Shown here piece by piece: positions 9,401 to 17,615 of a DNA stretch of 64,000 nt. Origin of the DNA: Flavisericum labens (GTDB taxonomy: Bacteria > Bacteroidota > Bacteroidia > Flavobacteriales > Flavobacteriaceae); the NCBI RefSeq assembly GCF_045446075.1, contig NZ_JBJJBQ010000005.1, positions 124,001-188,000 of the forward strand, given 5' to 3'. The position numbers and the translations under genes were made by a program. Under the pieces are notes generated by a model. The model did no database searches. It was not told where the DNA came from and was given only the letters and a program-made list of their open reading frames with translations. Each line of letters starts with the position of its first letter. Positions within the stretch are counted from its first letter, which is position 1.

Positions 9401-9566
9401 TTTTATATTTATTGGAAAGACGCACAAAATCTAAACACGCCGAGGTGTTGTTAATATCGGTTAGTGCCAAAGTGCTGGCGCCATGTTCTGAAGCAATGGC
9501 AAGCAATTGTTTGGGTGCAATGGTGCCGTAGCGTAAACTATAATATGTGTGACAATTTAAATACAT
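6495..9566 (-). CDS. dnaE: DNA polymerase III alpha subunit, DnaE2/ImuC-like
   Basis: A 1023-residue C-family polymerase started at the ATG at 9566, where the protein begins MYLNCHTYYSLRYGT, the start of the PHP domain. A further 39 upstream codons are open but do not look like protein. PHP metal positions look partly lost: the usual LTDH motif reads LTDINN near residue 60. The palm-domain aspartates appear in PDFDIDFSW near residue 355, the helix-hairpin-helix region follows, and an OB fold with TITIEGYLV is near the C-terminus. It is shorter than replicative DnaE (about 1160) and is paired with dinB and a LexA-like repressor, so I read it as the accessory mutagenic polymerase rather than the replicase. 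Confidence 0.88.
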   Translation of the reverse strand: MYLNCHTYYSLRYGTIAPKQLLAIASEHGASTLALTDINNTSACLDFVRLSNKYKIKPILGVDFRNGAQQQFILIAKNNDGFKNINNYLSTFLHNQELKIPEQPEQQIDDCYVIYPYKKEKDYLLKPNEYLGIKPKDLNALKFSKWNKLQHKLVVLKTVSFQNKKGFNTHRLLRAIDNNTLLSKLSKTEEGSANDMMLPYQELCDTYKEYPKLVENTEQLMNQCAIDFKFFPETPNNQKTYTNNTQLDFKLLKNLTYKGLHYRYKKPGARIFERIEKELKVINEKNFVPYFLINWKILKYARSKGYFYVGRGSGANSIVAYLLRITDVDPIELDLYFERFINLFRQNPPDFDIDFSWTDRDDITQFIFKNFKNTALLAVYNTFKFKASVRELGKVFGLPKAEMDLLTRGRYKVNDLDKLSRLVLVYSKYIQGFPNYLGIHASGIIISEKPIHYYTATFLPPKGYTTTHFDMVVAEDIGLYKFDILSQRGLGKIKDTVEIIKHNNPEKKPVDIHDIKRFKKDEKIKHLLRNAKAIGCFYVESPAMRMLLKKLQVDTYLGLVAASSIIRPGVAKSGMMREYILRYRHPERRKNAHPVLLKIMPETYGVMVYQEDVIKVAHIFGGLSLGEADKLRRGMSGKFRSRDEFLAVKDLFFNNCRKKGEPENIINEIWNQIESFAGYAFAKGHSASYAVESYQSLFLKAYYPLEYMVATINNFGGFYRTELYVHEARMHGAIIEPPSINQSFDIAIIKGNAIYLGFMFLHALETKTTHKLITERKKNGSFKSLDDFIERVPISIEQISILIKINAFRFTGINKRELLWEAHLKISKTIVEEHVITLFKTERINYKTPQLTSTGLENAFDEMELLGFPLCNPFHLLQVPTSNPLRAKNLIDFQNKTITIEGYLVTTKNTKTSNGKSMHFGTFLDYDGHFIDTVHFPPIAAKFPFRGKGVYTITGKIMVEFDCVTIEVSNMERVATIEDPRYAVNSVNDTFQNKKSFADHKSKLSPMVPKTLKHSEPLDYLKT

Positions 9567-9591
9567 AGTAATTATTGGATTTGTAAAATTA

Positions 9592-9630
9592 GCTACTATA
9601 TGTAGTTTTTGTTGCTTATATTTGTAGCAA
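9592..9630. promoter_or_regulatory. candidate operator between repressor and polymerase genes
   Basis: The 87-base divergent gap holds CTAC-tatat-GTAG (9592-9604, perfect 4-base arms) and, next to it, TTGTTGC...GTAGCAA (9610-9630) overlapping the -7 element. The shared GTAG half-site makes these plausible binding boxes for the HTH-S24 repressor controlling both directions. This is inference from position and symmetry only. Confidence 0.35.
9617..9624 (+). promoter_or_regulatory. -7 element of the S24 repressor gene
   Basis: TATATTTG, an exact TAnnTTTG match, 29 bases before the repressor ATG. It is embedded in an imperfect inverted repeat, TTGTTGC-8 bases-GTAGCAA (9610-9630; arms match at 5 of 7 positions). 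No convincing -33 element is visible. Confidence 0.45.
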
Positions 9631-9653
9631 ATAATGTTAAAATTTATTTTAAG

Positions 9654-10418
9654 ATGAAGCACATTCAGTTTAACATAAAACACTTACGAAGCCTTAAAAA
9701 GTTTTCTCAAGAACGCTTTGCTGAAGAATTACAATGGACGCGCTCCATGGTAGGGTCTTACGAAGAGGGGCGCTCAGAACCGCCAATAGACCGATTGATT
9801 GAACTTTCAGACTACTTTGATATTCCTATAGACATTTTGGTGAAAAACGATTTACGAGCGGCAAAAGACACCTCGTTTATAGAAGTTGGAAACAAACGTG
9901 TGCTGTTTCCGGTAACAGTAAATGAATCTAACGAAGATTTAATTGAGATTATACCTGCTAAGGCTTCGGCCGGTTACCTTCAGGGTTATGCCGATCCCGA
10001 GTATATTGAGCAGCTTCAAAAAATAAAATTACCGTTTTTGCCCACGGGTACACATCGGGCTTTTCCAATAACGGGAGATTCTATGTTGCCCGTAAAAAGT
10101 GGTTCTTTTGTAGTCGCCAAATTTGTTGATAGTATTGACGATGTAAAAAATGGAAGAACCTATGTTGTGCTTACCGAAAATGATGGTTTGGTGTATAAGC
10201 GAGTGTACAATAAAATTAAGGAAAAAGGCTGTTTAGAATTACATTCTGATAATAAAATATACCAACCGTTTGATGTTAAAGTGGAGGATATTATTGAGAT
10301 TTGGGAGTTTACCTGCTGCATCAATACGCAAGAATATGATAAAGATGAACTAAAACTGAGCAGTATTATGAATATGTTTCAAGAACTTAGGGTTGAATTA
10401 GAAGCCTTAAAACGGTAG
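9654..10418 (+). CDS. HTH-peptidase S24 (LexA-like) self-cleaving repressor
   Basis: A 254-residue regulator with an N-terminal XRE helix-turn-helix (about residues 5-63) and a C-terminal S24/LexA peptidase domain. The predicted self-cleavage site is A106-G107 in AKASAGYL, the nucleophile is S143 in GDSMLP and the general base is K182 in VYKRVYN. These spacings are close to those of LexA. The ATG at 9654 begins MKHIQFNIKHLR; fifteen earlier in-frame codons overlap the promoter. It lies divergent to the dnaE-dinB pair, so it most likely represses them and itself until DNA damage triggers cleavage. Unlike classical LexA it has a phage-type XRE domain. Confidence 0.9.
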   Translation: MKHIQFNIKHLRSLKKFSQERFAEELQWTRSMVGSYEEGRSEPPIDRLIELSDYFDIPIDILVKNDLRAAKDTSFIEVGNKRVLFPVTVNESNEDLIEIIPAKASAGYLQGYADPEYIEQLQKIKLPFLPTGTHRAFPITGDSMLPVKSGSFVVAKFVDSIDDVKNGRTYVVLTENDGLVYKRVYNKIKEKGCLELHSDNKIYQPFDVKVEDIIEIWEFTCCINTQEYDKDELKLSSIMNMFQELRVELEALKR

Positions 10419-10430
10419 TATCACAAAATA

Positions 10431-10465
10431 AAAAAATGCCAAACTTTTAAGTTTGGCATTTTTTT
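10431..10465. terminator. bidirectional terminator between the repressor gene and atpC
   Basis: Near-perfect palindrome with core AATGCCAAACTT and AAGTTTGGCATT, flanked by an A-run on the left and a T-run (10459-10465) on the right, so it can stop transcription in both directions between the convergent genes. Confidence 0.85.
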
Positions 10466-10488
10466 ATTTATTATAAATATAAAGTGTC

Positions 10489-10767
10489 TTAATCTGCTAA
10501 AACGATTACTTTATTATCTTTCATTTCTATGGTTCCAGAACTTATTTTTAAAAGGGTGGTATTATTGTCTCCCTTAGAAAAATTATCTTGAACTTCTTCG
10601 TGTAAAGTAATGTTGCCTGAAATTTTAACAAAACCTTCTTTTAAAGAAGAAACAATAGCTGCGTGATTGTTTAACATCTGAAAATCACCATTTACACCTG
10701 GCACAGCAACAGATTCTACTTCGCCGCTAAATAAGGTTGCTTCTGGAGATACAATTTCTAAATACAT
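10489..10767 (-). CDS. atpC: F1Fo ATP synthase epsilon subunit
   Basis: A 92-residue epsilon subunit, the short form found in Bacteroidota, consisting essentially of the N-terminal beta-sandwich (MYLEIVSPEATLFSGEVESVAVPGVNGDFQ begins the domain). It lacks the C-terminal two-helix inhibitory domain of longer homologues, so the usual epsilon inhibition cannot operate in the same form. It lies 82 bases after atpD on the same strand. That gap is filled by a long inverted repeat rather than the tight spacing common in atp operons. No other ATP synthase gene is nearby, consistent with a split arrangement. Confidence 0.93.
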   Translation of the reverse strand: MYLEIVSPEATLFSGEVESVAVPGVNGDFQMLNNHAAIVSSLKEGFVKISGNITLHEEVQDNFSKGDNNTTLLKISSGTIEMKDNKVIVLAD

Positions 10768-10779
10768 ATTTTTTTAGTT

Positions 10780-10850
10780 ATTGGTTACTGGTTTTTGGTT
10801 ATTTGTTGTTGGGGTTTCTAGCAACCATCAACTAACAACCATTAACCAAT
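10780..10850. repeat. heptad-periodic imperfect inverted repeat between atpD and atpC
   Basis: The arms at 10780-10808 and 10822-10850 (29 bases each) pair at roughly three quarters of positions across a 13-base loop. Each arm is built of degenerate 7-base units of the form NNTGGTT (right reading ATTGGTT, ACTGGTT, TTTGGTT), with the complementary AACCANN type in the other arm. It fills almost the whole atpD-atpC gap and would form a long stem in the transcript. Confidence 0.75.
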
Positions 10851-12358
10851 TATGCTTCAGCTAACATTTGATCACCAGCTTCGATAGCTTCTTCAATAGT
10901 TCCTTTAAGGTTAAACGCTGCTTCTGGTAGGTGGTCTAATTCACCATCCATAATCATGTTAAACCCTTTAATGGTTTCTTTAATATCAACCAATACTCCT
11001 GGGATACCTGTAAACTGCTCGGCTACGTGGAATGGTTGAGATAAGAAACGTTGTACACGTCTTGCTCTACCTACGGCCAATTTATCTTCTTCAGATAATT
11101 CTTCCATACCAAGGATGGCGATAATATCTTGTAATTCTTTATAGCGTTGTAAAAGCTCTTTTACGCGTTGTGCACAGTCGTAATGTTCTTTTCCTAAAAT
11201 ATCGGCTGTTAAAATTCTAGATGTAGAATCTAACGGGTCTACCGCAGGGTAAATACCAAGCTCAGCAATCTTTCTTGAAAGCACCGTTGTAGCATCTAAG
11301 TGGGCAAAAGTTGTAGCAGGAGCAGGGTCAGTTAAATCATCCGCAGGTACGTAAACCGCTTGTACAGATGTAATAGAGCCTTTTTTAGTTGAAGTAATAC
11401 GCTCTTGCATCGCACCCATCTCTGTTGCTAATGTTGGTTGGTAACCTACTGCAGAAGGCATACGACCTAAAAGTGCAGATACCTCAGAACCAGCTTGTGT
11501 AAAACGGAAGATGTTATCTACGAAGAAAAGTACGTCTTTTCCTTGTCCGTCGCCAGCACCATCACGGAAATACTCAGCAATAGTTAATCCAGAAAGTGCC
11601 ACACGAGCACGTGCTCCAGGAGGCTCATTCATTTGTCCGAATACGAAAGTTGCTTTTGATTCTTTCATTTTAGATTTATCAACTTTAGATAAATCCCATC
11701 CGCCTTCTTCCATAGAGTGCATAAAATCATCACCGTAACGGATAATACCAGATTCAAGCATCTCTCTTAAAAGATCATTTCCTTCACGAGTTCTTTCACC
11801 TACACCAGCAAATACTGATAAACCACCGTGACCTTTTGCAATATTGTTAATCAACTCTTGAATCAATACCGTTTTACCTACACCGGCACCACCAAACAAT
11901 CCAATTTTACCACCTTTTGCGTAAGGCTCAATCAAATCGATTACTTTAATACCTGTAAATAATACTTCGGTAGAAGTTGATAAATCTTCAAATTTAGGTG
12001 CTTCACGGTGAATAGGTAAACCAGCTTTTCCAGCTTTTGGTAAATCACCTAATCCATCAATGGCATCACCAATTACATTAAACAAACGTCCGTAAATATC
12101 ATCACCAACAGGCATTTGTATAGGTGCTCCAGTAGCTGTAACTTCTACACCTCTACTTAAGCCATCAGACGAATCCATTGCAATTGTACGTACGGTGTTT
12201 TCTCCAATATGGGATTGTACTTCTAATACTAATAAAGAGCCATCGGGTCTTTTAATTTCTAATGAATCGTAAATTTTTGGAAGTTCAGAATCAGCACCGA
12301 ATTCAACATCGATAACCGGACCTACTATTTGTGCAACTTTACCTGTAACTTTAGACAT
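10850..12358 (-). CDS. atpD: F1Fo ATP synthase beta subunit
   Basis: A 502-residue catalytic beta subunit. The P-loop GGAGVGKT is at residues 156-163, followed by the catalytic GERTREGNDL segment and the ALLGRMPSAVGYQPTL region. The length is normal. It is the first gene of the atpD-atpC pair. A -7 element TATCTTTG lies on the minus strand at 12419-12426, giving a leader of about 60 bases. Catalytic sites form at its interface with alpha subunits, which are encoded elsewhere. Confidence 0.98.
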   Translation of the reverse strand: MSKVTGKVAQIVGPVIDVEFGADSELPKIYDSLEIKRPDGSLLVLEVQSHIGENTVRTIAMDSSDGLSRGVEVTATGAPIQMPVGDDIYGRLFNVIGDAIDGLGDLPKAGKAGLPIHREAPKFEDLSTSTEVLFTGIKVIDLIEPYAKGGKIGLFGGAGVGKTVLIQELINNIAKGHGGLSVFAGVGERTREGNDLLREMLESGIIRYGDDFMHSMEEGGWDLSKVDKSKMKESKATFVFGQMNEPPGARARVALSGLTIAEYFRDGAGDGQGKDVLFFVDNIFRFTQAGSEVSALLGRMPSAVGYQPTLATEMGAMQERITSTKKGSITSVQAVYVPADDLTDPAPATTFAHLDATTVLSRKIAELGIYPAVDPLDSTSRILTADILGKEHYDCAQRVKELLQRYKELQDIIAILGMEELSEEDKLAVGRARRVQRFLSQPFHVAEQFTGIPGVLVDIKETIKGFNMIMDGELDHLPEAAFNLKGTIEEAIEAGDQMLAEA

Positions 12359-12418
12359 TACTTATGTGTTTAATATTATGCGATTTAATTGTGTGAAAAC
12401 AATTTAAGTTTTCGGCTG

Positions 12419-12426
12419 CAAAGATA
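12419..12426 (-). promoter_or_regulatory. -7 element of atpD
   Basis: TATCTTTG on the minus strand, followed by CAGC, an exact TAnnTTTG match 60 bases before the atpD ATG. No clear -33 element. Confidence 0.45.
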
Positions 12427-12476
12427 TATTTTTTAATTTAAAATGAAAGTTGTTTTTTTAGGTTTTTTGGAATAAA

Positions 12477-12503
12477 AAAACACCTCAAAATTTGAGGTGT
12501 TTT
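12477..12503 (-). terminator. terminator of the TonB receptor gene
   Basis: Perfect hairpin with arms AAAACACCTCAAA and TTTGAGGTGTTTT around a single base. On the minus strand it is followed by a T-run (the A-run at 12474-12480). Confidence 0.8.
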
Positions 12504-12552
12504 GAAAATATAAATTACAGTGGTTTTCTTGTTGGAATTGATAATCAATCCA

Positions 12553-15372
12553 TTAATTATTGATAGTCCAAGAAACGTAATATTGAGAACCTATAAAAGG
12601 TGAACCTACTGCACTTTGGTATTCTTTCCCTCCTAAATTAGTAGCCCCTATTTTGAATATTGATTTCATGGATGGCACTGAATAGTTTATTTGGGCATCA
12701 ACAACGGTTCTTGCAGGTATAATAGCATTAGCTATAGTTGCTTGCCAGAAATATTCATCACTCCAACGAGCATCCACATTAAACCCGAAATTTTTGAATA
12801 ATTCAGGATTTCTTAAAGATACTTTTACTTTATGTTCTGGTGTATTGAATCCTGCACTAAAATCTGGGTCAGTTGATTGGTCAAAATCTAATTTTGCATA
12901 GGTGTAATTTAGTCCGAAATTAAACTTTTTAGCAATTTTTGTGGATAAACCAATAACACCACCAAAAGAACTTATGTCAGCCGATGAATTCGTATATACG
13001 TTAAAAACTTGAAAATTTCCTGTTGCAACATCTACTACACCAGACATGTCTGTTACAGATCCTGTTTCAGGCGTGACAACAAATTTCTGAGCAGCAAAAT
13101 TGTCATAGGTATTGAAATAGGCATTAAAATCCACAGTTACAAGCCCTATGTTGCCACGATACCCAATATCAAAAGCCGTCACTTTTTCTTGTTCAATAAG
13201 AGGGGTTATTCCAGTACCTTGCACGGGCTCTAAAGGTGTTGTGCCTCCGCTAGCTGCAAATGCTTGTACTGAATTTAATGTGTAAGAATTGAAATAGGCG
13301 TCTCTTCCTGTTAAAGTTGTATTTGGTAATCTTCTGTCTAAATTATCAGGAGCAGCTCCTACTAAAATGGCCCTGCCAACATCAAACCCAATAAACAGAG
13401 CTTGCGTGTCAGGATTTCTAAATCCTGTTTGCAAGGATGCTCTAAAATTATGTTGTTTGTTTTCCCCGGCGGCATAAACTAAAGAAACTCTTGGTGAGTA
13501 ACTACCATCAAAAAACTCATTTTTATCATATCTAATGGAGGCAGTAATTTTTAATCTATCATCCATTAATTTTTTTATACCTTGTAAATAAGCACCATAT
13601 TCGCCGTAATCTATGGAACCATCGTAATCTGTAAACACACTTCCACTAGAATTTAATGAATATTCTCTGTATTGCCCTCCTATTTGCAGGTCTATAACGT
13701 TATTAAGTAAATCTTTAAAGTTATAATTACCATCTACTATGTCCATTTTAGATTCGTCTACTAGTTTAGATCCGGTTGTTATGTCTGGGTCGTTTGTAAC
13801 TTTATTAAAAAGAGATATAAATTCAGGCGTACCTGGTTGAGGTGTATAATTAGCGTCTGCAAAAGTTCTGGCACCAGCATGTAACTGAGATTGAGTTGCC
13901 GGGTCGTTCGGGTTGCCGCCACCACCTAATATTTGTCCAGCACCTTGAGCATAAGCAGCTGCATAAGCTCCAAACCATTCTGAAGCACCTACTTTATTCA
14001 TATTAATTCCTGTAAAACGCATGTCATATGAGTTACCAGCATTTTCTATGGTTGTATAGCCTCTAAGGAAAAAATTATCGCCTCTAAATTCTAATTTGTG
14101 TTGTTGTAATGCGAAATCTTTTATGGCATACCTATTTGATCCTTGATATATAGAAGAGCCTTTTCCTATTTTAGAACTCCAAATAACTTCGGTATCATTG
14201 CCAAAAGGTCTGTAGTTTAATGTAAAGTATGCCTTGATGCTTTCAGCTTTATAGTCGGTTAAATCAGATTCTTTATAGCCTGTTCTCGCTACGTTTACAG
14301 CAGGAACTAATGCACTTGCACCTGTTGGTAAAATTCCATTAGCTTCTAAAAACTGGGCAACTTCATTAAGATTTTGTGGTTCACCAGGTGCGTTTGCGGC
14401 TAAAGCTACTTCATCCCCATATATATTTAATCCGTCATGAGCTGGATCTGATCTGAAGGGTAAAATAGCATCGGCGGTTCCTACAGGGCCTAACACATAT
14501 TCGTTATCGTCTGAAGCAAACCAATCTGTGCCTCTTAAGTATGAAAATGATGCCTTTGCAGCAAATTTATCACTAAATGCATGGGCAGCCCGAATACCAA
14601 AATCATGAAATTGGTTATCGCCAGCCTCATCTTGCACAGTTAAACCTGTTTTTACATAGGCACTGACTCCTTGGTGATCAAAAGGATTTTTGCTAGTCAT
14701 AAATAGAATACCATTAAATGCATTTGCTCCGTATAGTGCTGAAGAAGCTCCAGGTAATATTTCTACGCTACTTATATCTAGTTCGCTTAATCCTAGAATA
14801 TTTCCTAAAGCAAAGTTTAACCCTGGAAGTGAATTATCCATACCATCTACGAGTTGAACAAAACGTGTATTAGCAAAAGTTGCAAATCCTCTAGTATTAA
14901 CAGCGTTAAAGGTTAAACTTCCTTTATTAACATCTACGCCCTTTAAGTTTTCTAAACTAGAGTAAAAGTCCGGTGACGATGCAAATTTTATATCTTTAAT
15001 ATCAAGTCTTTCAATAGTAACAGGAGATTCTCTTACACTTTCTGGTGTTCTTGATGCTGAAATAACAACTTCATCTAAGAAATTCCCTTCTTTTAAGATG
15101 AAATTTATAGTTTGATTGTTTTGCGTTATTTTTTCAGTTGCCGTTTCAAAGCCAACACTGCTAGCCTGAATAGTAAAAGGAGGATTCTGGCTGTAAGTTA
15201 AACTGAAGTTTCCATCAAAATCTGTAACGGTACCGGTGGATGTTCCAATAACAATGATATTCGTGCCAGGAATAGGTTGCCCACTGTTATCTAATACAGA
15301 ACCAGAAATGGTTGTTTGGGCATGGGTTATACCGCCAATAAAGAACAACAAAAGGGGGAGAAATGTTTTCAT
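12553..15372 (-). CDS. TonB-dependent receptor with carboxypeptidase-like regulatory domain
   Basis: A 939-residue outer-membrane receptor. It has a signal peptide (cleavage after THAQ, about residue 19), then a carboxypeptidase-D-like beta-sandwich domain (about 20-105, with GTVTDFDGNFSL), a plug domain (about 115-235, with the VVISASRTPESVRESP TonB-box-like entry) and a beta-barrel ending in a terminal tryptophan-rich strand (YYVSWTINN). It is not next to a SusD-like gene, so it is not an obvious glycan-utilisation pair; the substrate is unknown. The upstream region holds a 12-base palindrome (15450-15461). It forms a single-gene unit with its own terminator. Confidence 0.92.
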   Translation of the reverse strand: MKTFLPLLLFFIGGITHAQTTISGSVLDNSGQPIPGTNIIVIGTSTGTVTDFDGNFSLTYSQNPPFTIQASSVGFETATEKITQNNQTINFILKEGNFLDEVVISASRTPESVRESPVTIERLDIKDIKFASSPDFYSSLENLKGVDVNKGSLTFNAVNTRGFATFANTRFVQLVDGMDNSLPGLNFALGNILGLSELDISSVEILPGASSALYGANAFNGILFMTSKNPFDHQGVSAYVKTGLTVQDEAGDNQFHDFGIRAAHAFSDKFAAKASFSYLRGTDWFASDDNEYVLGPVGTADAILPFRSDPAHDGLNIYGDEVALAANAPGEPQNLNEVAQFLEANGILPTGASALVPAVNVARTGYKESDLTDYKAESIKAYFTLNYRPFGNDTEVIWSSKIGKGSSIYQGSNRYAIKDFALQQHKLEFRGDNFFLRGYTTIENAGNSYDMRFTGINMNKVGASEWFGAYAAAYAQGAGQILGGGGNPNDPATQSQLHAGARTFADANYTPQPGTPEFISLFNKVTNDPDITTGSKLVDESKMDIVDGNYNFKDLLNNVIDLQIGGQYREYSLNSSGSVFTDYDGSIDYGEYGAYLQGIKKLMDDRLKITASIRYDKNEFFDGSYSPRVSLVYAAGENKQHNFRASLQTGFRNPDTQALFIGFDVGRAILVGAAPDNLDRRLPNTTLTGRDAYFNSYTLNSVQAFAASGGTTPLEPVQGTGITPLIEQEKVTAFDIGYRGNIGLVTVDFNAYFNTYDNFAAQKFVVTPETGSVTDMSGVVDVATGNFQVFNVYTNSSADISSFGGVIGLSTKIAKKFNFGLNYTYAKLDFDQSTDPDFSAGFNTPEHKVKVSLRNPELFKNFGFNVDARWSDEYFWQATIANAIIPARTVVDAQINYSVPSMKSIFKIGATNLGGKEYQSAVGSPFIGSQYYVSWTINN

Positions 15373-15449
15373 TAAATATGAATTTAGTTTAAGATTTTTC
15401 GTGTTAAGATAAATATATTGATATTATTCAAGCTAAAAATATAAAAAAT

Positions 15450-15461
15450 TATGCGCGCATA
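15450..15461. promoter_or_regulatory. GC-rich 12-base palindrome upstream of the TonB receptor
   Basis: TATGCGCGCATA is a perfect palindrome in otherwise very AT-rich DNA, 78 bases upstream of the receptor ATG. Position and symmetry suggest a regulator site; no cognate regulator is identifiable. Confidence 0.3.
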
Positions 15462-15478
15462 GTATATTTTTAACAAAA

Positions 15479-15520
15479 ATAGCCTTGTTTTCATGAAAAA
15501 TGAATAAAAAACAAGGCTAT
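15479..15520 (-). terminator. terminator of glmS
   Basis: Arms ATAGCCTTGTTTT (15479-15491) and AAAACAAGGCTAT (15508-15520) around a 16-base loop, followed on the minus strand by a T-rich stretch (A-run at 15475-15479). Confidence 0.65.
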
Positions 15521-15594
15521 ATAATAGGGATTAGTATAATTTAATAATGAAATTGTACTGATTCATTAGTTTGGTATAAATGTTTAAAACATTA

Positions 15595-17448
15595 CTACTC
15601 TACAGTAACAGATTTTGCCAAGTTACGAGGTTGGTCTACATTTTTACCTAGCATAACCGCAATATGATAGGATAATAATTGCAGGGGAATTGTAGTTAAA
15701 AGAGGCGAAAGTGACTCTAGTGTTTCAGGTACTTCGATTACGTGATCTGCTAATTGCTTTACTTGCTCATCACCTTCAGTAACTATAGCAATAATTTTTC
15801 CTTTTCTGGATTTAATCTCTTGGATATTGCTTACTACCTTTTCGTAATGTCCTTTTTTTGTAGCAATTACAACAATAGGCATATTTTCGTCAATCAAGGC
15901 AATAGGCCCGTGTTTCATTTCGGCAGCAGGATAACCTTCAGCATGAATGTATGAGATCTCTTTTAGCTTCAATGCGCCCTCAAGGGCAACGGGGAAATTA
16001 TAGCCCCTTCCTAAATACAAGCAGTTGCGTGAATCTTTGTAGACGTCGGCAATCATTTTTATAATAGCATCCGACTCTAATGCTTTTTCCACCTTTTTTG
16101 GAATCATCTCTAACTCTAAAAGGTGTTGCCGGAAATCAGAACTACTAATGGTGCCTTTAGCTCTAGATAGCCTTAAGGCCATTAGGGTTAAAACAGTAAT
16201 TTGAGTTGTGAATGCCTTTGTTGAAGCCACCCCAATTTCTGGCCCCGCATGTGTGTAAGCACCGGCGTGCGATTCTCTAGCAATAGATGATCCTACTACG
16301 TTACAAACACCAAAAACAAAAGCACCTTTAGATTTAGCCAATTTTATGGCCGCCAAAGTATCCGCAGTTTCACCTGATTGCGAAATGGCAATAAGTACAT
16401 CGTTTTCAGTTATTACTGGGTTTCTATACCTAAATTCAGAAGCATATTCTACTTCAACCGGTATTCTTGCTAAATCTTCAAAAATATATTCGGCAACTAA
16501 ACCCGCATGCCATGAAGTTCCGCATGCTACTATGATAATACGGTTGGCGTTAAGGAATTTTTTCATGTTGTCTTCAACCCCTGCCATTTTAATAATGGCT
16601 TCGTTCCTCAATAATCGCCCTCTATAAGTGTCTTGTATGGCTTTAGGTTGTTCATAGATTTCCTTAAGCATAAAGTGCTCATAACCCCCTTTTTCAATTT
16701 GCTCCAGGTTTATTTGAAGCTCCTGTACATAAGTATCGACTAATGAATCGTCCTTGATTTTTCTGATTTTTATGCCTTTATGGAAGCGTATAACTGCCAT
16801 TTCTTCGTCCTCTAAATACACGGCGTTTTTGGTGTATTCCAAAAAAGGAGAAGCATCACTTGCAATAAAAAATTCATCTTCGTTTCTTCCAATTCCAATG
16901 GCTAATGGACTGCCCAAACGAGCCACCACGACTTCTTCTGGTTTGTTTTTATCGAAAACAGCAATTGCATAAGCCCCAATTACTTGGTTTAGGGCAACTT
17001 GAACTGCTTTTCCAAGCTTTACGCCTTCTTGCTTTTTTACGTCTTCAATTAAATTGATTAAAACCTCTGTGTCGGTATCTGATTTGAAGGTGTATCCACG
17101 AGATTTTAATTCTTGTTTTAGTGATTCGTAGTTTTCAATAATGCCATTGTGAATGATAACTAAATCACCGGAGTTTGAAAGATGCGGGTGTGAGTTTATA
17201 TCGTTTGGTACACCGTGGGTAGCCCAGCGCGTATGGCCAATACCTACATTTCCGTGTCTTGTTATTTCTTTTTCAGATAGGTTTTCTAAATCGGCTACTT
17301 TTCCTTTTGTTTTCGAAACTTTTAGGTCTGTGCCATCAAAAAGAGCAATACCTGCACTGTCGTAACCTCTATATTCAAGTCGTTTAAGACCTTCAATAAT
17401 AATAGGGTAAGCTTCCCTAGGGCCTAAATATCCTACAATTCCACACAT
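15595..17448 (-). CDS. glmS: glutamine--fructose-6-phosphate aminotransferase (isomerizing)
   Basis: A 617-residue enzyme that makes glucosamine-6-phosphate, the entry to UDP-GlcNAc for peptidoglycan and lipopolysaccharide. The glutaminase nucleophile is Cys2 (MCGIVGYLG), followed by the class II amidotransferase domain (to about 230), two SIS sugar-isomerase domains (about 290-430 and 460-600) and the invariant C-terminal NLAKSVTVE. The length is standard. It lies downstream of the DUF4270 and glycogen-synthase-like genes on the same strand, 167 bases apart. No glmS ribozyme is seen in the upstream gap. Confidence 0.98.
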   Translation of the reverse strand: MCGIVGYLGPREAYPIIIEGLKRLEYRGYDSAGIALFDGTDLKVSKTKGKVADLENLSEKEITRHGNVGIGHTRWATHGVPNDINSHPHLSNSGDLVIIHNGIIENYESLKQELKSRGYTFKSDTDTEVLINLIEDVKKQEGVKLGKAVQVALNQVIGAYAIAVFDKNKPEEVVVARLGSPLAIGIGRNEDEFFIASDASPFLEYTKNAVYLEDEEMAVIRFHKGIKIRKIKDDSLVDTYVQELQINLEQIEKGGYEHFMLKEIYEQPKAIQDTYRGRLLRNEAIIKMAGVEDNMKKFLNANRIIIVACGTSWHAGLVAEYIFEDLARIPVEVEYASEFRYRNPVITENDVLIAISQSGETADTLAAIKLAKSKGAFVFGVCNVVGSSIARESHAGAYTHAGPEIGVASTKAFTTQITVLTLMALRLSRAKGTISSSDFRQHLLELEMIPKKVEKALESDAIIKMIADVYKDSRNCLYLGRGYNFPVALEGALKLKEISYIHAEGYPAAEMKHGPIALIDENMPIVVIATKKGHYEKVVSNIQEIKSRKGKIIAIVTEGDEQVKQLADHVIEVPETLESLSPLLTTIPLQLLSYHIAVMLGKNVDQPRNLAKSVTVE

Positions 17449-17615
17449 GGTTTTTTGTTTTAGTTTTTAGGGTTAATGAGTTTAAAACAAATATGTTAAA
17501 TAAAAACGTATAAAAGTTATTTATTATATGATTTATTGTTTTATACTATAAAATTCACTTTTAAACATTAAAATGGGATTTTACACCAAGAACTATGGTA
17601 GCATAGTGTAAACTA

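Noticed and set aside
9567..9683. A 39-residue N-terminal extension of the DnaE-like protein
   Set aside because: The extra residues (Lys/Asn/Ile-rich) fall over the divergent promoter and part of the repressor gene. The family start is the methionine at 9566.
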